Part shown: piece after piece, positions 17,750 to 25,800 of the stretch
Layout of the letters: each line of letters begins with the position of its first letter
How positions within the stretch are numbered: the stretch's first letter is position 1
NCBI RefSeq assembly: GCF_015277875.1
Contig: NZ_CP063814.1
Span: 62,001 to 126,000 of the forward strand
From: Microbacterium luteum
GTDB taxonomy: Bacteria > Actinomycetota > Actinomycetes > Actinomycetales > Microbacteriaceae
Direction: 5' to 3'
DNA: 64,000 bases
Program-made: the position numbers and the translations under genes
The notes under the pieces: generated by a model
Told to the model about the DNA's origin: nothing
What the model saw: the letters and a program-made list of their open reading frames with translations, nothing else
Database searches by the model: none

Positions 17750-19055
17750 TGAATCGCCCTGGGTTTCGTTCCGTTCTTCAAGCAAGGATGGAATCGATGA
17801 ATCAGAAGTACTCGGTGGAGATGCGCGAGCGCGCGTTGCGGATGCTGGATGAGGCCAAGCCCGACCACCCGAACCTGATGGCCGCGGTGCGGCATGTGGC
17901 GGGCCTGCTGGGGATGAGCCCGGAGACATTGCGGGTGTGGCATCGGCGTCGCGAGGTCGACGCCGGCGTCCGTCCCGGTGTGCCGACGGACGTCGCGGCG
18001 GAGAACGCGCAGTTGCGTCGCGAGAACGCGGAGCTGCGGAAGGCGAACGAGGTCCTCAAGGCCGCGAGCGTGTTTTTCGCGAAGGAGCTCGACCGCCCCT
18101 CGACGAGATGATCCGGTTCATCGACATGCACCGGGATCAGTTCGGGGTCGAGCTCATCTGCCGCGTCCTCAAGGATGCGGTGCGAGGGTTCCTCACCTCC
18201 CGCGGCTACCGGGCCGCGAAGAGCCGCCCTGCCTCGGCGCGGCAGCTGAAGGACGAGCTGCTGGTCGGGGAGATCAGGCGGCTGCACGCGGAGAACTACG
18301 GCGTGTACGGGGTACGGAAGATGCATGCGCTGCTGCGCCGGCAGGGGTGGGATGTCGGCCGCGACCAGACCGCCCGCCTGATGCGGCTGGCCGGGGTGCG
18401 TGGGGTGAAGCGGTCGAAGAAGGTGTTCACTACGAAACCGGACCCGACAATCCCGCAGCCGAAGGACCTCGTGAAGCGGAACTTCACCGCCCCCGCGCCT
18501 CGCAGACTCTGGGTCGCGGACATCACCTATGTCGCAACATGGGCGGGATTCGCCTACGTCGCGTTCGTGATCGACGTGTTCTCTCGCATGATCGTCGGCT
18601 GGAACGTCGCGTCGACATTGAAGGCCGACGTGCTGCCGTTGCAGGCGTTGAACATGGCCGCTTTCAACGCCACGGGAGCGCTGGACGAGCTCGTCCATCA
18701 CGCCGACCACGGCTCGAACTACCTCTCGATCGTCTACACCGATCGGATCGTCGAGCTCGGAGCGAAGCCGTCCACCGGGACCGTGGGCGACTCGTTCGAC
18801 AATGCCCTCGCCGAGGCGGTGAACGGGCTCTACAAGACCGAGCTCATCCGCCGCCAGGGCCCGTGGCGGACCATCGAGCAGGTCGAGCTCGCGACGCTCG
18901 AGTACGTGTGGTGGTGGAACAACCAACGCCTCCACGGCGAGCTCGACTACCGTCCACCCGTCGAGGTCGAGGACGCGTACTACGCTGACCTGGAATCAGC
19001 CCAGCCGGTGATCGCCGGACAGGGAACCGATAGGAACGAAACCCAGGGCGATTCA
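17750..19055 (+). mobile_element. IS3-family insertion sequence (first copy)
   Basis: Bounded by 23-bp perfect inverted repeats that begin TGAATCGCCCTGGGTTTCGT (17750-17772 and 19033-19055). Length 1306 bp with orfA and orfB in a -1 frame relation. The flanking triplets do not match, and the two sides hold unrelated broken genes, so a deletion or recombination followed insertion. Confidence 0.88.
17797..18111 (+). CDS. IS3-family transposase OrfA
   Basis: A 104-residue helix-turn-helix protein that binds the element's ends: YSVEMRERALRMLDEAK, then MSPETLRVWHRR and a leucine-zipper-like tail with ENAQLRRENAELRKANEVLK. It ends in KAASVFFAKEL. The run GTTTTTC in this region is a good slippery site for the -1 frameshift that produces the OrfAB transposase. 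An ATG nine bases upstream is an alternative start. Confidence 0.9.
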   Translation: MNQKYSVEMRERALRMLDEAKPDHPNLMAAVRHVAGLLGMSPETLRVWHRRREVDAGVRPGVPTDVAAENAQLRRENAELRKANEVLKAASVFFAKELDRPSTR

Positions 19056-19331
19056 CCTGCAAGCCGGCCTGCAGCATCCGACGGAACACGTCGGAATGGG
19101 CCAGGTCGGGATCGGCGAGGACTTCGCCGATCAGGGTCGTCAGGGCAGACTGGTTCTGGGTCATCGTGGGATCACTCTTCTTGTCTCTTGGCGGAAACAG
19201 CTGGGCTCCCACGATGGCCCATCAACGTCTACGACGACGAGGACCCCGCGGGAAGTGACACCACGCTATGGGACTCACCCGGGATGGTGAAACGTGGCAG
19301 GCACTTGGCCCCGAGCCTAGGGCGTGTCTGA
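18108..19331 (+). CDS. IS3-family transposase OrfB (DDE catalytic part)
   Basis: The integrase core is intact: LWVADITYVATWAGFAYVAF, HHADHGSNYLS and the glutamate in SFDNALAEAVNGLYKTELI give the DDE triad, and NNQRLHGELDYRPP ends the domain. An ATG at 18108 overlaps the OrfA stop by four bases, but the protein is normally made as an OrfAB fusion by frameshifting. Oddly there is no in-frame stop before the right inverted repeat; translation runs past the element and stops in the end of the neighbouring IS5-type element. Confidence 0.88.
   Translation: MIRFIDMHRDQFGVELICRVLKDAVRGFLTSRGYRAAKSRPASARQLKDELLVGEIRRLHAENYGVYGVRKMHALLRRQGWDVGRDQTARLMRLAGVRGVKRSKKVFTTKPDPTIPQPKDLVKRNFTAPAPRRLWVADITYVATWAGFAYVAFVIDVFSRMIVGWNVASTLKADVLPLQALNMAAFNATGALDELVHHADHGSNYLSIVYTDRIVELGAKPSTGTVGDSFDNALAEAVNGLYKTELIRRQGPWRTIEQVELATLEYVWWWNNQRLHGELDYRPPVEVEDAYYADLESAQPVIAGQGTDRNETQGDSPASRPAASDGTRRNGPGRDRRGLRRSGSSGQTGSGSSWDHSSCLLAETAGLPRWPINVYDDEDPAGSDTTLWDSPGMVKRGRHLAPSLGRV
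19056..19164 (-). pseudogene. IS256-family transposase, N-terminal stub
   Basis: Reads MTQNQSALTTLIGEVLADPD then LAHSDVFRRMLQAGLQ, the start of IS256-type (Transposase_mut) proteins, and is then cut by the IS3 right inverted repeat. The remainder is absent. The DNA between 19165 and 19316 is probably the old IS256 end region. Confidence 0.65.
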
Positions 19332-19366
19332 CAAAGGCTGAGGCTGTCGGCTGAGAGCCTGATTTC

Positions 19367-19762
19367 GTGTCGCGGTTTCAAGTGCTCTCGGATGCTCAGT
19401 GGTCGCTGATCGAGGGGATGCTGCCGCGTCCGACGGGCAGGCCGGGGCGGAAGTTCTCTGACGCGAGGACGATGGTCGAGGGCATCGTCTACCGCTACCG
19501 GACGGGAGTCGCGTGGAGGGATCTGCCAGAAGTGTTCGGCCCGTGGCAGACGGTGTGGACGTGGAATAACCGGATCGCGACGGACGGCACCTGGGATCGC
19601 GTGCTCGCGAAGCTCACCGCCGTCGCAGACGCGGAAGGGATGATCGACTGGTCGTTGTCGGTGGACTCCACGATCGCCCGCGCGCATCAGCACGCGACGA
19701 ACACGACCCGGCTCACAGGGGGCTGGATCGAATTACACGAATCCGGCCGTCGAGCCGCCTGA
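19367..19762 (+). CDS. IS5-family transposase, first reading frame
   Basis: 131 codons. VLSDAQWSLIEGMLPRPTGR and then GIVYRYRTGVAWRDLPEVFG with WQTVWTWNNRI is the N-terminal DUF4096-type domain of IS427-group transposases. DWSLSVDSTIARAHQHA holds the first catalytic Asp. The frame ends in a stop after ELHESGRRAA; the catalytic remainder continues in another frame, as is normal where a ribosomal frameshift makes the full protein. Confidence 0.88.
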   Translation: MSRFQVLSDAQWSLIEGMLPRPTGRPGRKFSDARTMVEGIVYRYRTGVAWRDLPEVFGPWQTVWTWNNRIATDGTWDRVLAKLTAVADAEGMIDWSLSVDSTIARAHQHATNTTRLTGGWIELHESGRRAA

Positions 19763-20261
19763 CCACGGCATCGGCCGCTCGCGCGGCGGACTGTCGACGA
19801 AGATCCACCAGCTCGTCGACGGCAACGGGTTGCCTCTGGTCACGCTTGTGACCGCGGGGCAGGCCGGTGACTCGCCGATGTTCCTCCCGCTGATGGCGCA
19901 GCTGAAGGTGGGGCGCGATGTGGGTCGGCCGCGGACTCGCCCAGACTCGATCCGTGGCGACAAGGCGTACTCTTCCCGCGCGATCCGCGGCCACCTCCGC
20001 TCCCGCGGGATCAAGGCCGTCATACCGGAGCCAGCGGATCAGAAAGGGCACCGCAGGCGGCGTAGTTCACACGGCGGCAGGCCCGTCGCGCTCGATGCCG
20101 CCGACTACAAGAACCGCAACGTGATCGAGCGTCGCTACTGCCACATCAAGCAGTGGCGCGGGCTCGCGACCCGCTACGACAAGCATGCAGTGATCTATCG
20201 TGCGGCCGTCGTCCTCAACGCTGTCATTGCTTGGGCCAAGGCGCTGTCCAGCAGACGCTGA
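19731..20261 (+). CDS. IS5-family transposase, second reading frame
   Basis: Reads NYTNPAVEPPDHGIGRSRGG then LSTKIHQLVDGNGLP and GDKAYSSRAIR, which carries the second catalytic Asp, and ERRYCHIKQWRGLATRYDK with the catalytic Glu. It begins in the overlap with the first frame near 19731 and is probably expressed only as a frameshift fusion. It ends 60 bp before the passenger methyltransferase start region. Confidence 0.85.
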   Translation, partial: NYTNPAVEPPDHGIGRSRGGLSTKIHQLVDGNGLPLVTLVTAGQAGDSPMFLPLMAQLKVGRDVGRPRTRPDSIRGDKAYSSRAIRGHLRSRGIKAVIPEPADQKGHRRRRSSHGGRPVALDAADYKNRNVIERRYCHIKQWRGLATRYDKHAVIYRAAVVLNAVIAWAKALSSRR

Positions 20262-20963
20262 TGCGGGTATCGTCTTTCGCCTCATGATGCGGAACTGGTT
20301 CAATCCGTCGCGCACCGCCCGCCTTGGAAGGCGCGGGCGACGGCGTCGTTGGATTGCCGTTGCAGGTCTCGGGCTGGCCATTGCGGCCGCGTTCTTGGTG
20401 CGGCGGCGCGAAGCTTCCGGTGCTGGCAGCGGAGTGCTGGACGCCGAAGCCGTGCGCGGGCTCTACGACCGGGTCGCTCCTGTCTACGACGTACTGTCCT
20501 GTCCATACCGGCTCATCGACGGTCGCCGTCTTGTCCGACGGGGAATCCGCGATCTGGAGTTGCGGCCGGGCGACACGGTCGTGGATCTCGGCACCGGCAC
20601 CGGCTGGGCGCTGCCACGGCTGGCCGACGCGGTCGGACCGTCCGGACGCGTGATCGGAGTCGATATCTCCCTCGGCATGCTGGAGCGCGCCCGCCGCCGC
20701 GTGAAGGGCCGCGACAACATCAATCTCGTCCACGCCGACATCGCGGATTACCACCTTCCTCGCGGAACCCGAGGAGTGCTCGCCGCGTTTGCGATCGAGA
20801 TGCTGCCCGACTACGACGCCGTGATCGCCCGGCTCGTACGAGAGCTGCCTGCCGAGGCTTCCATCGCCGTGACCGGTCTTCGCGATCCTGATCGGTGGCC
20901 GGAATGGCTCGTGAAGCGCCCCGGGTGTGATGGAGGCTCTCAAACCTGTGAAGGGTGGGAGTC

Positions 20964-21284
20964 ATGGCAGCACCACGGAAGTACAGCGAGGAGCTGAAGG
21001 ATCGGGCGATGCGGATGGCGTTGGACGCGCGTCGAGATCCTGAGTCGAGGGTCGGCGCGATCAAGCGGATTGCGGACCAGCTCGGGATCCATCCGGAAGC
21101 GTTACGGACCTGGGTGCGGCAGGCCGAGGTCGACGACGGCATCGCGCCGGGCACGACGACCGCGGACGCGCAGCGGATCGCGGACCTCGAGCGCGAGGTG
21201 CGGGAGCTGCGTCGCGCGAACGAGATCCTCAAGACCGCGTCGGCTTTTTTCGCGGCGGCGGAGCTCGACCGCAAGCTGAAGTAG
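20964..21284 (+). CDS. IS3-family transposase OrfA
   Basis: A 106-residue helix-turn-helix protein: PRKYSEELKDRAMRMALDAR, then LGIHPEALRTWVRQ and a leucine-zipper tail RIADLEREVRELRRANEILK. It ends near KTASAFFAAAELDRKLK; the CTTTTTTC run there is a likely slippery site for the -1 frameshift into OrfB. It differs clearly from the OrfA of the first IS3 element, so the two are different IS species. Confidence 0.92.
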   Translation: MAAPRKYSEELKDRAMRMALDARRDPESRVGAIKRIADQLGIHPEALRTWVRQAEVDDGIAPGTTTADAQRIADLEREVRELRRANEILKTASAFFAAAELDRKLK

Positions 21285-21289
21285 CCGAG

Positions 21290-22264
21290 GTGCCCACCGC
21301 GGTGCTCGTCGAGTACATCGACGGGCACCGCGACCGGTTCGGGGTCGAGCCGATCTGTCGTGTCCTGCGTGACGCGGGTATGCAGATCGCCCCGAGCACC
21401 TACTACGCCGCCAAGGTCCGCCCGCCGTCGGCGAGGGCGGTCAGGGACGCGGCACTGACCGTCGACATCCGGGTCACGCATAAGGCGAACCTTGGCGTCT
21501 ACGGGGTGCGGAAGATCCACGCCGAACTGAATCGGCAGGGCGTGGAAGTGGCCCGCTGCACGGTCGAGCGGCTGATGCGGCAGGAAGGGATCCAAGGGAT
21601 CCGGCGCGACAAGTCCCGCCGCACGACGTTCGGCGACGGTGCGGAGACGGAGCGGCCGCTGGACCTGGTGGAGCGGCGCTTCGAAGCGACCGCGCCGAAC
21701 CAGCTCTGGGTCGCAGATCTGACCTACATCCGCACCCACGCCGGCTGGGTCTACGCCGCGTTCGTCCTGGACGTGTTCAGCCGCCGCGTCGTGGGCTGGC
21801 AGGTCTCCACGAGCATGCGCACCGATCTCGCTCTCGACGCACTGGACATGGGCTTGTGGGAACGGCAGCGCGCCGGCCAGGACGTGTCCGGACTGATCCA
21901 CCACTCCGACCGCGGAGTTCAATATCGAGCCATCCGCTACACCGAACGCCTCGCCGAAGCCGACGCGGTCGCCAGCGTCGGCTCCAAGGGCGATTCGTGC
22001 GACAACGCGATGGCCGAGGCGCTGAACTCGCTGTTCAAAGCCGAGTGCATCCGCAACCCGGTCATGCGCCCGAAGGGCGGCTGGGCATCGATCCGCGATG
22101 TCGAGATCGCCGTCGCGGAGTACATCGACTGGTACAACCACCGACGCCTTCACGGCGAGATCGGGATGACCCCGCCCGTCGAAGCAGAGGCCGTCCACTG
22201 GGCATCCCAGGCAGCGGTCGAATACGCTCAAGAACACGTCCCCGCCGGGGCCGGAACCAACTAA
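21290..22264 (+). CDS. IS3-family transposase OrfB (DDE integrase)
   Basis: 324 residues. HTH_21-type start VLVEYIDGHRDRFGVEPIC, then the core LWVADLTYIRTHAGWVYAAF, IHHSDRGVQYRAI and the Glu in CDNAMAEALNSLFKAECI, a complete DDE triad. YNHRRLHGEIGMTPP closes the domain. It is in the -1 frame relative to OrfA; GTG at 21290 is the first codon that could start it alone. It stops before the right inverted repeat, unlike the first IS3 copy. Confidence 0.92.
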   Translation: MPTAVLVEYIDGHRDRFGVEPICRVLRDAGMQIAPSTYYAAKVRPPSARAVRDAALTVDIRVTHKANLGVYGVRKIHAELNRQGVEVARCTVERLMRQEGIQGIRRDKSRRTTFGDGAETERPLDLVERRFEATAPNQLWVADLTYIRTHAGWVYAAFVLDVFSRRVVGWQVSTSMRTDLALDALDMGLWERQRAGQDVSGLIHHSDRGVQYRAIRYTERLAEADAVASVGSKGDSCDNAMAEALNSLFKAECIRNPVMRPKGGWASIRDVEIAVAEYIDWYNHRRLHGEIGMTPPVEAEAVHWASQAAVEYAQEHVPAGAGTN

Positions 22265-22663
22265 CCGAGCCTCCACGAAACCCGGGGCGCTTCACTCGTG
22301 CGTTTAGGATCGGCACTGAACCGTCCTTTCGGGGTATCGAACGCCTACCGCAACCACCGACCCTGGGAATCCGTTGCGCGGCGCGCAGCCCGAGCAACGT
22401 ACGTCGAGGCCCTCGGCGGCGCGATCTATCTTGCCGTTGGCGGTTCGTCGGAAAAGGCGGCGGGGACACCGTCATGGCCGAGTCACACTCTGTGATCTAC
22501 GGAGAGAAAGCAGCCGCTCGACGGCGGCATGCCTGGACTCGGACATTGTCAGACACGCCCTAGCCGCTACGACCCCTCCGCCCAAACACACCGGAGGGCC
22601 CGCACGTATTGGGTGCAGGTCCGCGAGCATCTCGGGGCCGCGACCGCAACACTACAGCAATGG

Positions 22664-22681
22664 ATGTATAGTCATCGCATG
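22664..22681 (+). promoter_or_regulatory. -10 box of the leaderless cmtR-ATPase operon
   Basis: ATGTATAGTCA is shared with the second cmtR promoter (46125 side), and in both the start codon follows within about ten bases and continues with CTGACTCTT. TATAGT is the likely -10 box. CACTACA upstream and TGTATAGT give a weak inverted repeat, which CmtR could bind. Confidence 0.6.
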
Positions 22682-23062
22682 CTGACTCTTGCGTCTCGAG
22701 TTGATGTGATGAACCGTCTCGGTCGCGCGATGGCCGACCCCACCAGATCCCGTATCCTGCTGGAGCTGCTGTCCGGCCCAGGCTACCCGGCCCGATTGTC
22801 CGAGTCCCTTGGGCTGACCCGCACGAACGTGTCCAACCACCTGACGTGCCTGCGGGGCTGCGGGATTGTGGTGGCCACCTCGGAGGGGCGGCAGACACGG
22901 TACGAGATCGCTGACCCGCACCTGACCCGCGCGATCACGATCCTGGTCGACACGGTCCTCGCCTACGACGACGGCGCCGCGTGCGCGAACGAGAACTGTG
23001 ACGTGCCGCTGTGCTGCGGCCCCTCCGCCTCGATCGGCGACCAGGTGGAGGGAGCGCTGTGA
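22679..23062 (+). CDS. cmtR: CmtR-type Cd/Pb-sensing ArsR regulator (first copy)
   Basis: A 127-residue winged helix: RAMADPTRSRILLELLSGPG, then LTRTNVSNHLTCLRGCGIVV and a wing with EGRQTRYEIADPHL. From the ATG at 22679, cysteines fall at 57, 61 and 102, exactly the metal ligands of Mycobacterium tuberculosis CmtR, which supports both the start and the metal (Cd, Pb). The C-terminal tail adds C107 and a CCGP motif. TATAGT (22666-22671) lies seven bases before the ATG, so the mRNA is probably leaderless. The TGA overlaps the ATPase GTG by four bases, making an autoregulated exporter operon. Confidence 0.9.
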   Translation: MLTLASRVDVMNRLGRAMADPTRSRILLELLSGPGYPARLSESLGLTRTNVSNHLTCLRGCGIVVATSEGRQTRYEIADPHLTRAITILVDTVLAYDDGAACANENCDVPLCCGPSASIGDQVEGAL

Positions 23063-25197
23063 GCGATGAGTGCTGCGGACCAGACGAGCCGCGCAAGACC
23101 ACGACGATCGTGAAGCGGCTGCAGCTGAGCAAGCCGCTGGCCACCGGCGACGCCTGCTGCGGCCCGGTCCACGAGCCGGCCATGGCCGGCAAGGCACGTC
23201 GCGCACACCACGATGCCGGTGACGCATGCTGCGGACCCGACGAGAAGACCGCCACGCACGCGCCCGGTCACGACGACCACGATGATGACGACGGACTCGA
23301 GGTGCGGCCGCCGTGGTGGCGGGACACCGCGCTGCTGCCCTCCGCGATCGCCGGGGTCACCCTGCTGGCCGGGTACATCTTCGCGTGGACCGGCATCCCG
23401 ATCCCGGCGCTGATCCTGCAGTGGGTCACCCTGCTGGCCGGGGCGTACACGTTCGTGCCTAGTGCGATCCGCCGCCTGTTTCGGGGCAGGCTCGGCGTGG
23501 GGCTGCTGATGACGATCGCCGCGATCGGAGCGGTGCTACTGGGTCACGTCGGGGAGGCGGCAACACTGGCGTTCCTGTTCTCGCTCGCCGAGGCACTCGA
23601 GGACCGTGCAATGGATCGCGCGAAGGAGGGGCTGCGCGCACTGCTATCCCTCATTCCCGAGACCGTTCGGGTCTCGCGCCTCGCGGGAGACGTCATAATC
23701 CCTGCGGCGGAGGTGCGTGAGCTCGACATCTTCGTCGTCGGCGCCGGTGAGCGGATCGCCACTGACGGCGTGATCGTGGAGGGCCGCTCGAGCCTGGACA
23801 CATCCGTGATCACCGGTGAGTCCATTCCGGTGGAAGTCGGTCCCGGCGCCGCGGTCGCCGCGGGCTCTGTGAACGGGTCGGCGACGTTGCGGGTGGAGGC
23901 GACCGCGGATGGGCGCGACAACTCACTCACGCAGATCGTCGCCCTTGTAGAGCAGGCTCATGCTCGCAAGGGCGAGCGGGCACGACTGGCGGACCGGATC
24001 GCGCGGCCGCTCGTGCCGGCGGTGCTGATCGCGGCCGCGCTCGTCGCGCTGTTCGGTCTGGTCGTGGGCGACCCGTGGACGTGGATCGAGCGGGCGCTCG
24101 TGGTGCTGGTTGCGGCATCCCCGTGCGCATTGGCGATCGCGGTGCCGGTGACGGTAATCAGCGCGGTCGGGTCTGCATCGAAGTTCGGGGTGGTGATCAA
24201 GTCCGGGGAGGCCTTCGAGCAGCTCGGCACGATCCGCACCGTCGCCCTCGACAAGACCGGAACCCTCACCCGCAACGAGCCGACCGTCGTCGACGTGCGC
24301 CCCGCTCCCGGCATCAACCGGGACGAGCTGCTCGGCTGGGCCGCCGCGCTAGAAGCGACGAGCACGCACCCCCTGGCTGCGGCGATCGTCGCCGCCAGTC
24401 CCACGACCCCCACTGCGGCCGATGTGATCGAAGAGGCCGGGCGGGGCATGACCGGACGCGTCGATGGGCGCGCCGTGCGAGCGGGCAACGCCCGCTGGCT
24501 CGACCCCGCCGCGCTCCGGGACGCGGCCGAAGAGATGGCCTCCAAAGGTATGACCGTCGTGGTCGTCGAGGCCGAGGGGCAAATCGCCGGTCTCATCGGG
24601 GTGCGGGACGAGCTTCGCGCAGAATCGGCCGAGACGGTGCGGATGCTGCAGGCTCAGGGCATCGAGACGGTCATGCTCACCGGCGACAACGAACGCACCG
24701 CCCGCGCGATCGCCGGGGAGGCGGGGATCACCGACGTGCGTGCGGAACAGCTGCCCGCGGATAAGGCTGCAGCGATCGAGACTCTCGTGATGACGCGCCC
24801 GACTGCGATGGTAGGCGACGGCATCAACGATGCGCCCGCGCTTGCGACCGCGACGGTGGGGATTGCGATGGGCCTGAAGGGATCGGCCGCGGCCATCGAG
24901 TCTGCCGATGTCGCCTTCACTGGCCACGATCTGCGTCTCATCCCCGGGGCGCTGGCACACGCCCGCCGAGGTCGGCGGATCATGACCGTCAACATCGGCC
25001 TCGCCCTGGCGATCATCATCGGACTCTTCCCCCTTGCACTGTTCGGTGTGCTCGGACTGGCGGGCGTCGTGCTGGTGCATGAAGTCGCCGAGGTCATCGT
25101 CATCCTCAACGGTGTACGCGCCGCTCGTCGCCCCCGCTCGGTCCCCGCCGCTCACGATTCTGCGTCTGTGAAGGAGCCTCACCTGGTAAGTGTCTGA
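23059..25197 (+). CDS. P1B-type heavy-metal exporting ATPase (CtpG-like), Cys-rich N-terminus
   Basis: A 712-residue pump. The first 80 residues carry three CC-G-P motifs (Cys pairs at 5-6, 33-34, 57-58) and a His/Asp-rich stretch HAPGHDDHDDDDG in place of a normal HMA domain. The core has TGESIPV, the ion-site SPC in LVVLVAASPCALAIAVP, phosphorylation DKTGTLT, the HP motif in STHPLAAA, and hinge GDGINDAP. The last helices hold VLVHEVAEVIVILNG. Pairing with CmtR suggests Cd/Pb, as for the cmtR-ctpG neighbours of M. tuberculosis. GTG start overlaps cmtR by four bases. Confidence 0.9.
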   Translation: MSDECCGPDEPRKTTTIVKRLQLSKPLATGDACCGPVHEPAMAGKARRAHHDAGDACCGPDEKTATHAPGHDDHDDDDGLEVRPPWWRDTALLPSAIAGVTLLAGYIFAWTGIPIPALILQWVTLLAGAYTFVPSAIRRLFRGRLGVGLLMTIAAIGAVLLGHVGEAATLAFLFSLAEALEDRAMDRAKEGLRALLSLIPETVRVSRLAGDVIIPAAEVRELDIFVVGAGERIATDGVIVEGRSSLDTSVITGESIPVEVGPGAAVAAGSVNGSATLRVEATADGRDNSLTQIVALVEQAHARKGERARLADRIARPLVPAVLIAAALVALFGLVVGDPWTWIERALVVLVAASPCALAIAVPVTVISAVGSASKFGVVIKSGEAFEQLGTIRTVALDKTGTLTRNEPTVVDVRPAPGINRDELLGWAAALEATSTHPLAAAIVAASPTTPTAADVIEEAGRGMTGRVDGRAVRAGNARWLDPAALRDAAEEMASKGMTVVVVEAEGQIAGLIGVRDELRAESAETVRMLQAQGIETVMLTGDNERTARAIAGEAGITDVRAEQLPADKAAAIETLVMTRPTAMVGDGINDAPALATATVGIAMGLKGSAAAIESADVAFTGHDLRLIPGALAHARRGRRIMTVNIGLALAIIIGLFPLALFGVLGLAGVVLVHEVAEVIVILNGVRAARRPRSVPAAHDSASVKEPHLVSV

Positions 25198-25241
25198 GCC
25201 TGTTTACAGACCTGGAATAAACCCACGGTAAGCTTTCGGTG

Positions 25242-25709
25242 ATGATCCCGACGACTCGAACCCAGCACAATACTGTGCTGAGCGAGCGTCTTCTGATAAC
25301 GAGGATCATTACTGGTCTAGGGTTGGCACTCCTGCTCGTGCTGGGCATCGCCGCTGCAGGACACCTCGAGACCGATGGCACCACACCTGTGCCGCTGGGA
25401 ATATCCGCACTCTTGGACCCGCACGTCGAGCCGCTGAGCGACAACGCTACCGATCCGAGCGGCGCCGGCGAACATCAAGCGGCGGTTGGCGAATCCTCGG
25501 GGACCAGCGCTCTGATGGGGGCAGCGCTATGTGTTCTCGGGGTTCTCTGCGGGCTGGTGTTCGCAGTGCTGACTCACCGGCTGTGGCGTCGCCGCGTCCT
25601 TCCTGAACGCGGGATCTGGCCGCGGATACTGTCGCTCTTTCCCCACCCGTCGACATTTTCGCGGGTGCGCACCCTCTCACTGACGCAGCTGAGCATCTCC
25701 CGAACCTGA
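25242..25709 (+). CDS. Small membrane protein, possibly DUF6153-like
   Basis: A 155-residue protein with an N-terminal membrane helix TRIITGLGLALLLVLGIAAA, an acidic and His-containing loop, and a second helix ALMGAALCVLGVLCGLVFAV. Two helices with a polar loop and a basic tail resemble actinobacterial DUF6153 proteins found beside metal genes, but I am not sure. TAAGCT sits just upstream of the ATG, so transcription may be leaderless. It lies between the ATPase and the DsbA operon. Confidence 0.55.
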   Translation: MIPTTRTQHNTVLSERLLITRIITGLGLALLLVLGIAAAGHLETDGTTPVPLGISALLDPHVEPLSDNATDPSGAGEHQAAVGESSGTSALMGAALCVLGVLCGLVFAVLTHRLWRRRVLPERGIWPRILSLFPHPSTFSRVRTLSLTQLSISRT

Positions 25710-25745
25710 CATTCGGCATGCCGTCCTCTCTGGACGGCGCTTCGC

Positions 25746-25763
25746 CCCGGGCTCACGCCCGGG
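25746..25763. terminator. Short hairpin before the DsbA operon
   Basis: CCCGGG-CTCACG-CCCGGG gives a 6-bp GC stem with a 6-base loop, 37 bp after the small membrane-protein gene. There is no T-run. A terminator is plausible but weak. Confidence 0.4.
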
Positions 25764-25800
25764 TCCTGTCATGCGCCGTGTCTTGGTTTGGAGTACCCGA

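Larger units (their letters stand above)
20912..22294 (+). mobile_element. IS3-family insertion sequence (second copy) inside the methyltransferase
   Basis: The 28-bp ends (20912-20939 and 22267-22294) start TGAAGCGCCCCGGGT and agree at 25 of 28 positions. CTCG is duplicated on both sides (20908-20911, 22295-22298), a 4-bp target duplication. Length 1383 bp. Intact orfA and orfB suggest a recent and possibly active insertion. Confidence 0.92.
20284..22495 (+). pseudogene. Class I SAM-dependent methyltransferase passenger gene, split by IS3
   Basis: The first part (20284-20911) encodes an N-terminal membrane helix WIAVAGLGLAIAAAFLV, then a UbiE-like domain: GLYDRVAPVYDVLS, the SAM loop VVDLGTGTGWALP, IGVDISLGMLERARRR and HADIADYHLP. 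It is cut after EWLV by an IS3 element. The second part (22299-22495) resumes RLGSALNRPFGVSNAYRNHR. Joining 20911 to 22299, which removes the IS3 and one CTCG copy, gives an open frame of 825 bp, 274 residues. It lies between the IS5 ends, so it travels with that element. The substrate is unknown. Confidence 0.75.
19317..22563 (+). mobile_element. IS5-type element carrying a methyltransferase passenger and interrupted by IS3
   Basis: GGCGTGTCTGACAA at 19321-19334 is matched by its exact complement TTGTCAGACACGCC at 22546-22559, and both are flanked by CTAG (19317-19320, 22560-22563), the target duplication usual for the IS427 group of IS5. Inside are a frameshifted DDE transposase, a SAM methyltransferase gene and a nested IS3 element. 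Without the nested IS3 and one duplication the unit would be about 1.85 kb, long for this group because of the passenger gene. Confidence 0.8.

Noticed and set aside
17512..17943. Minus-strand open frame over the IS3 left end
   Set aside because: It spans the IS boundary and is antisense to orfA, so it cannot be an old gene.
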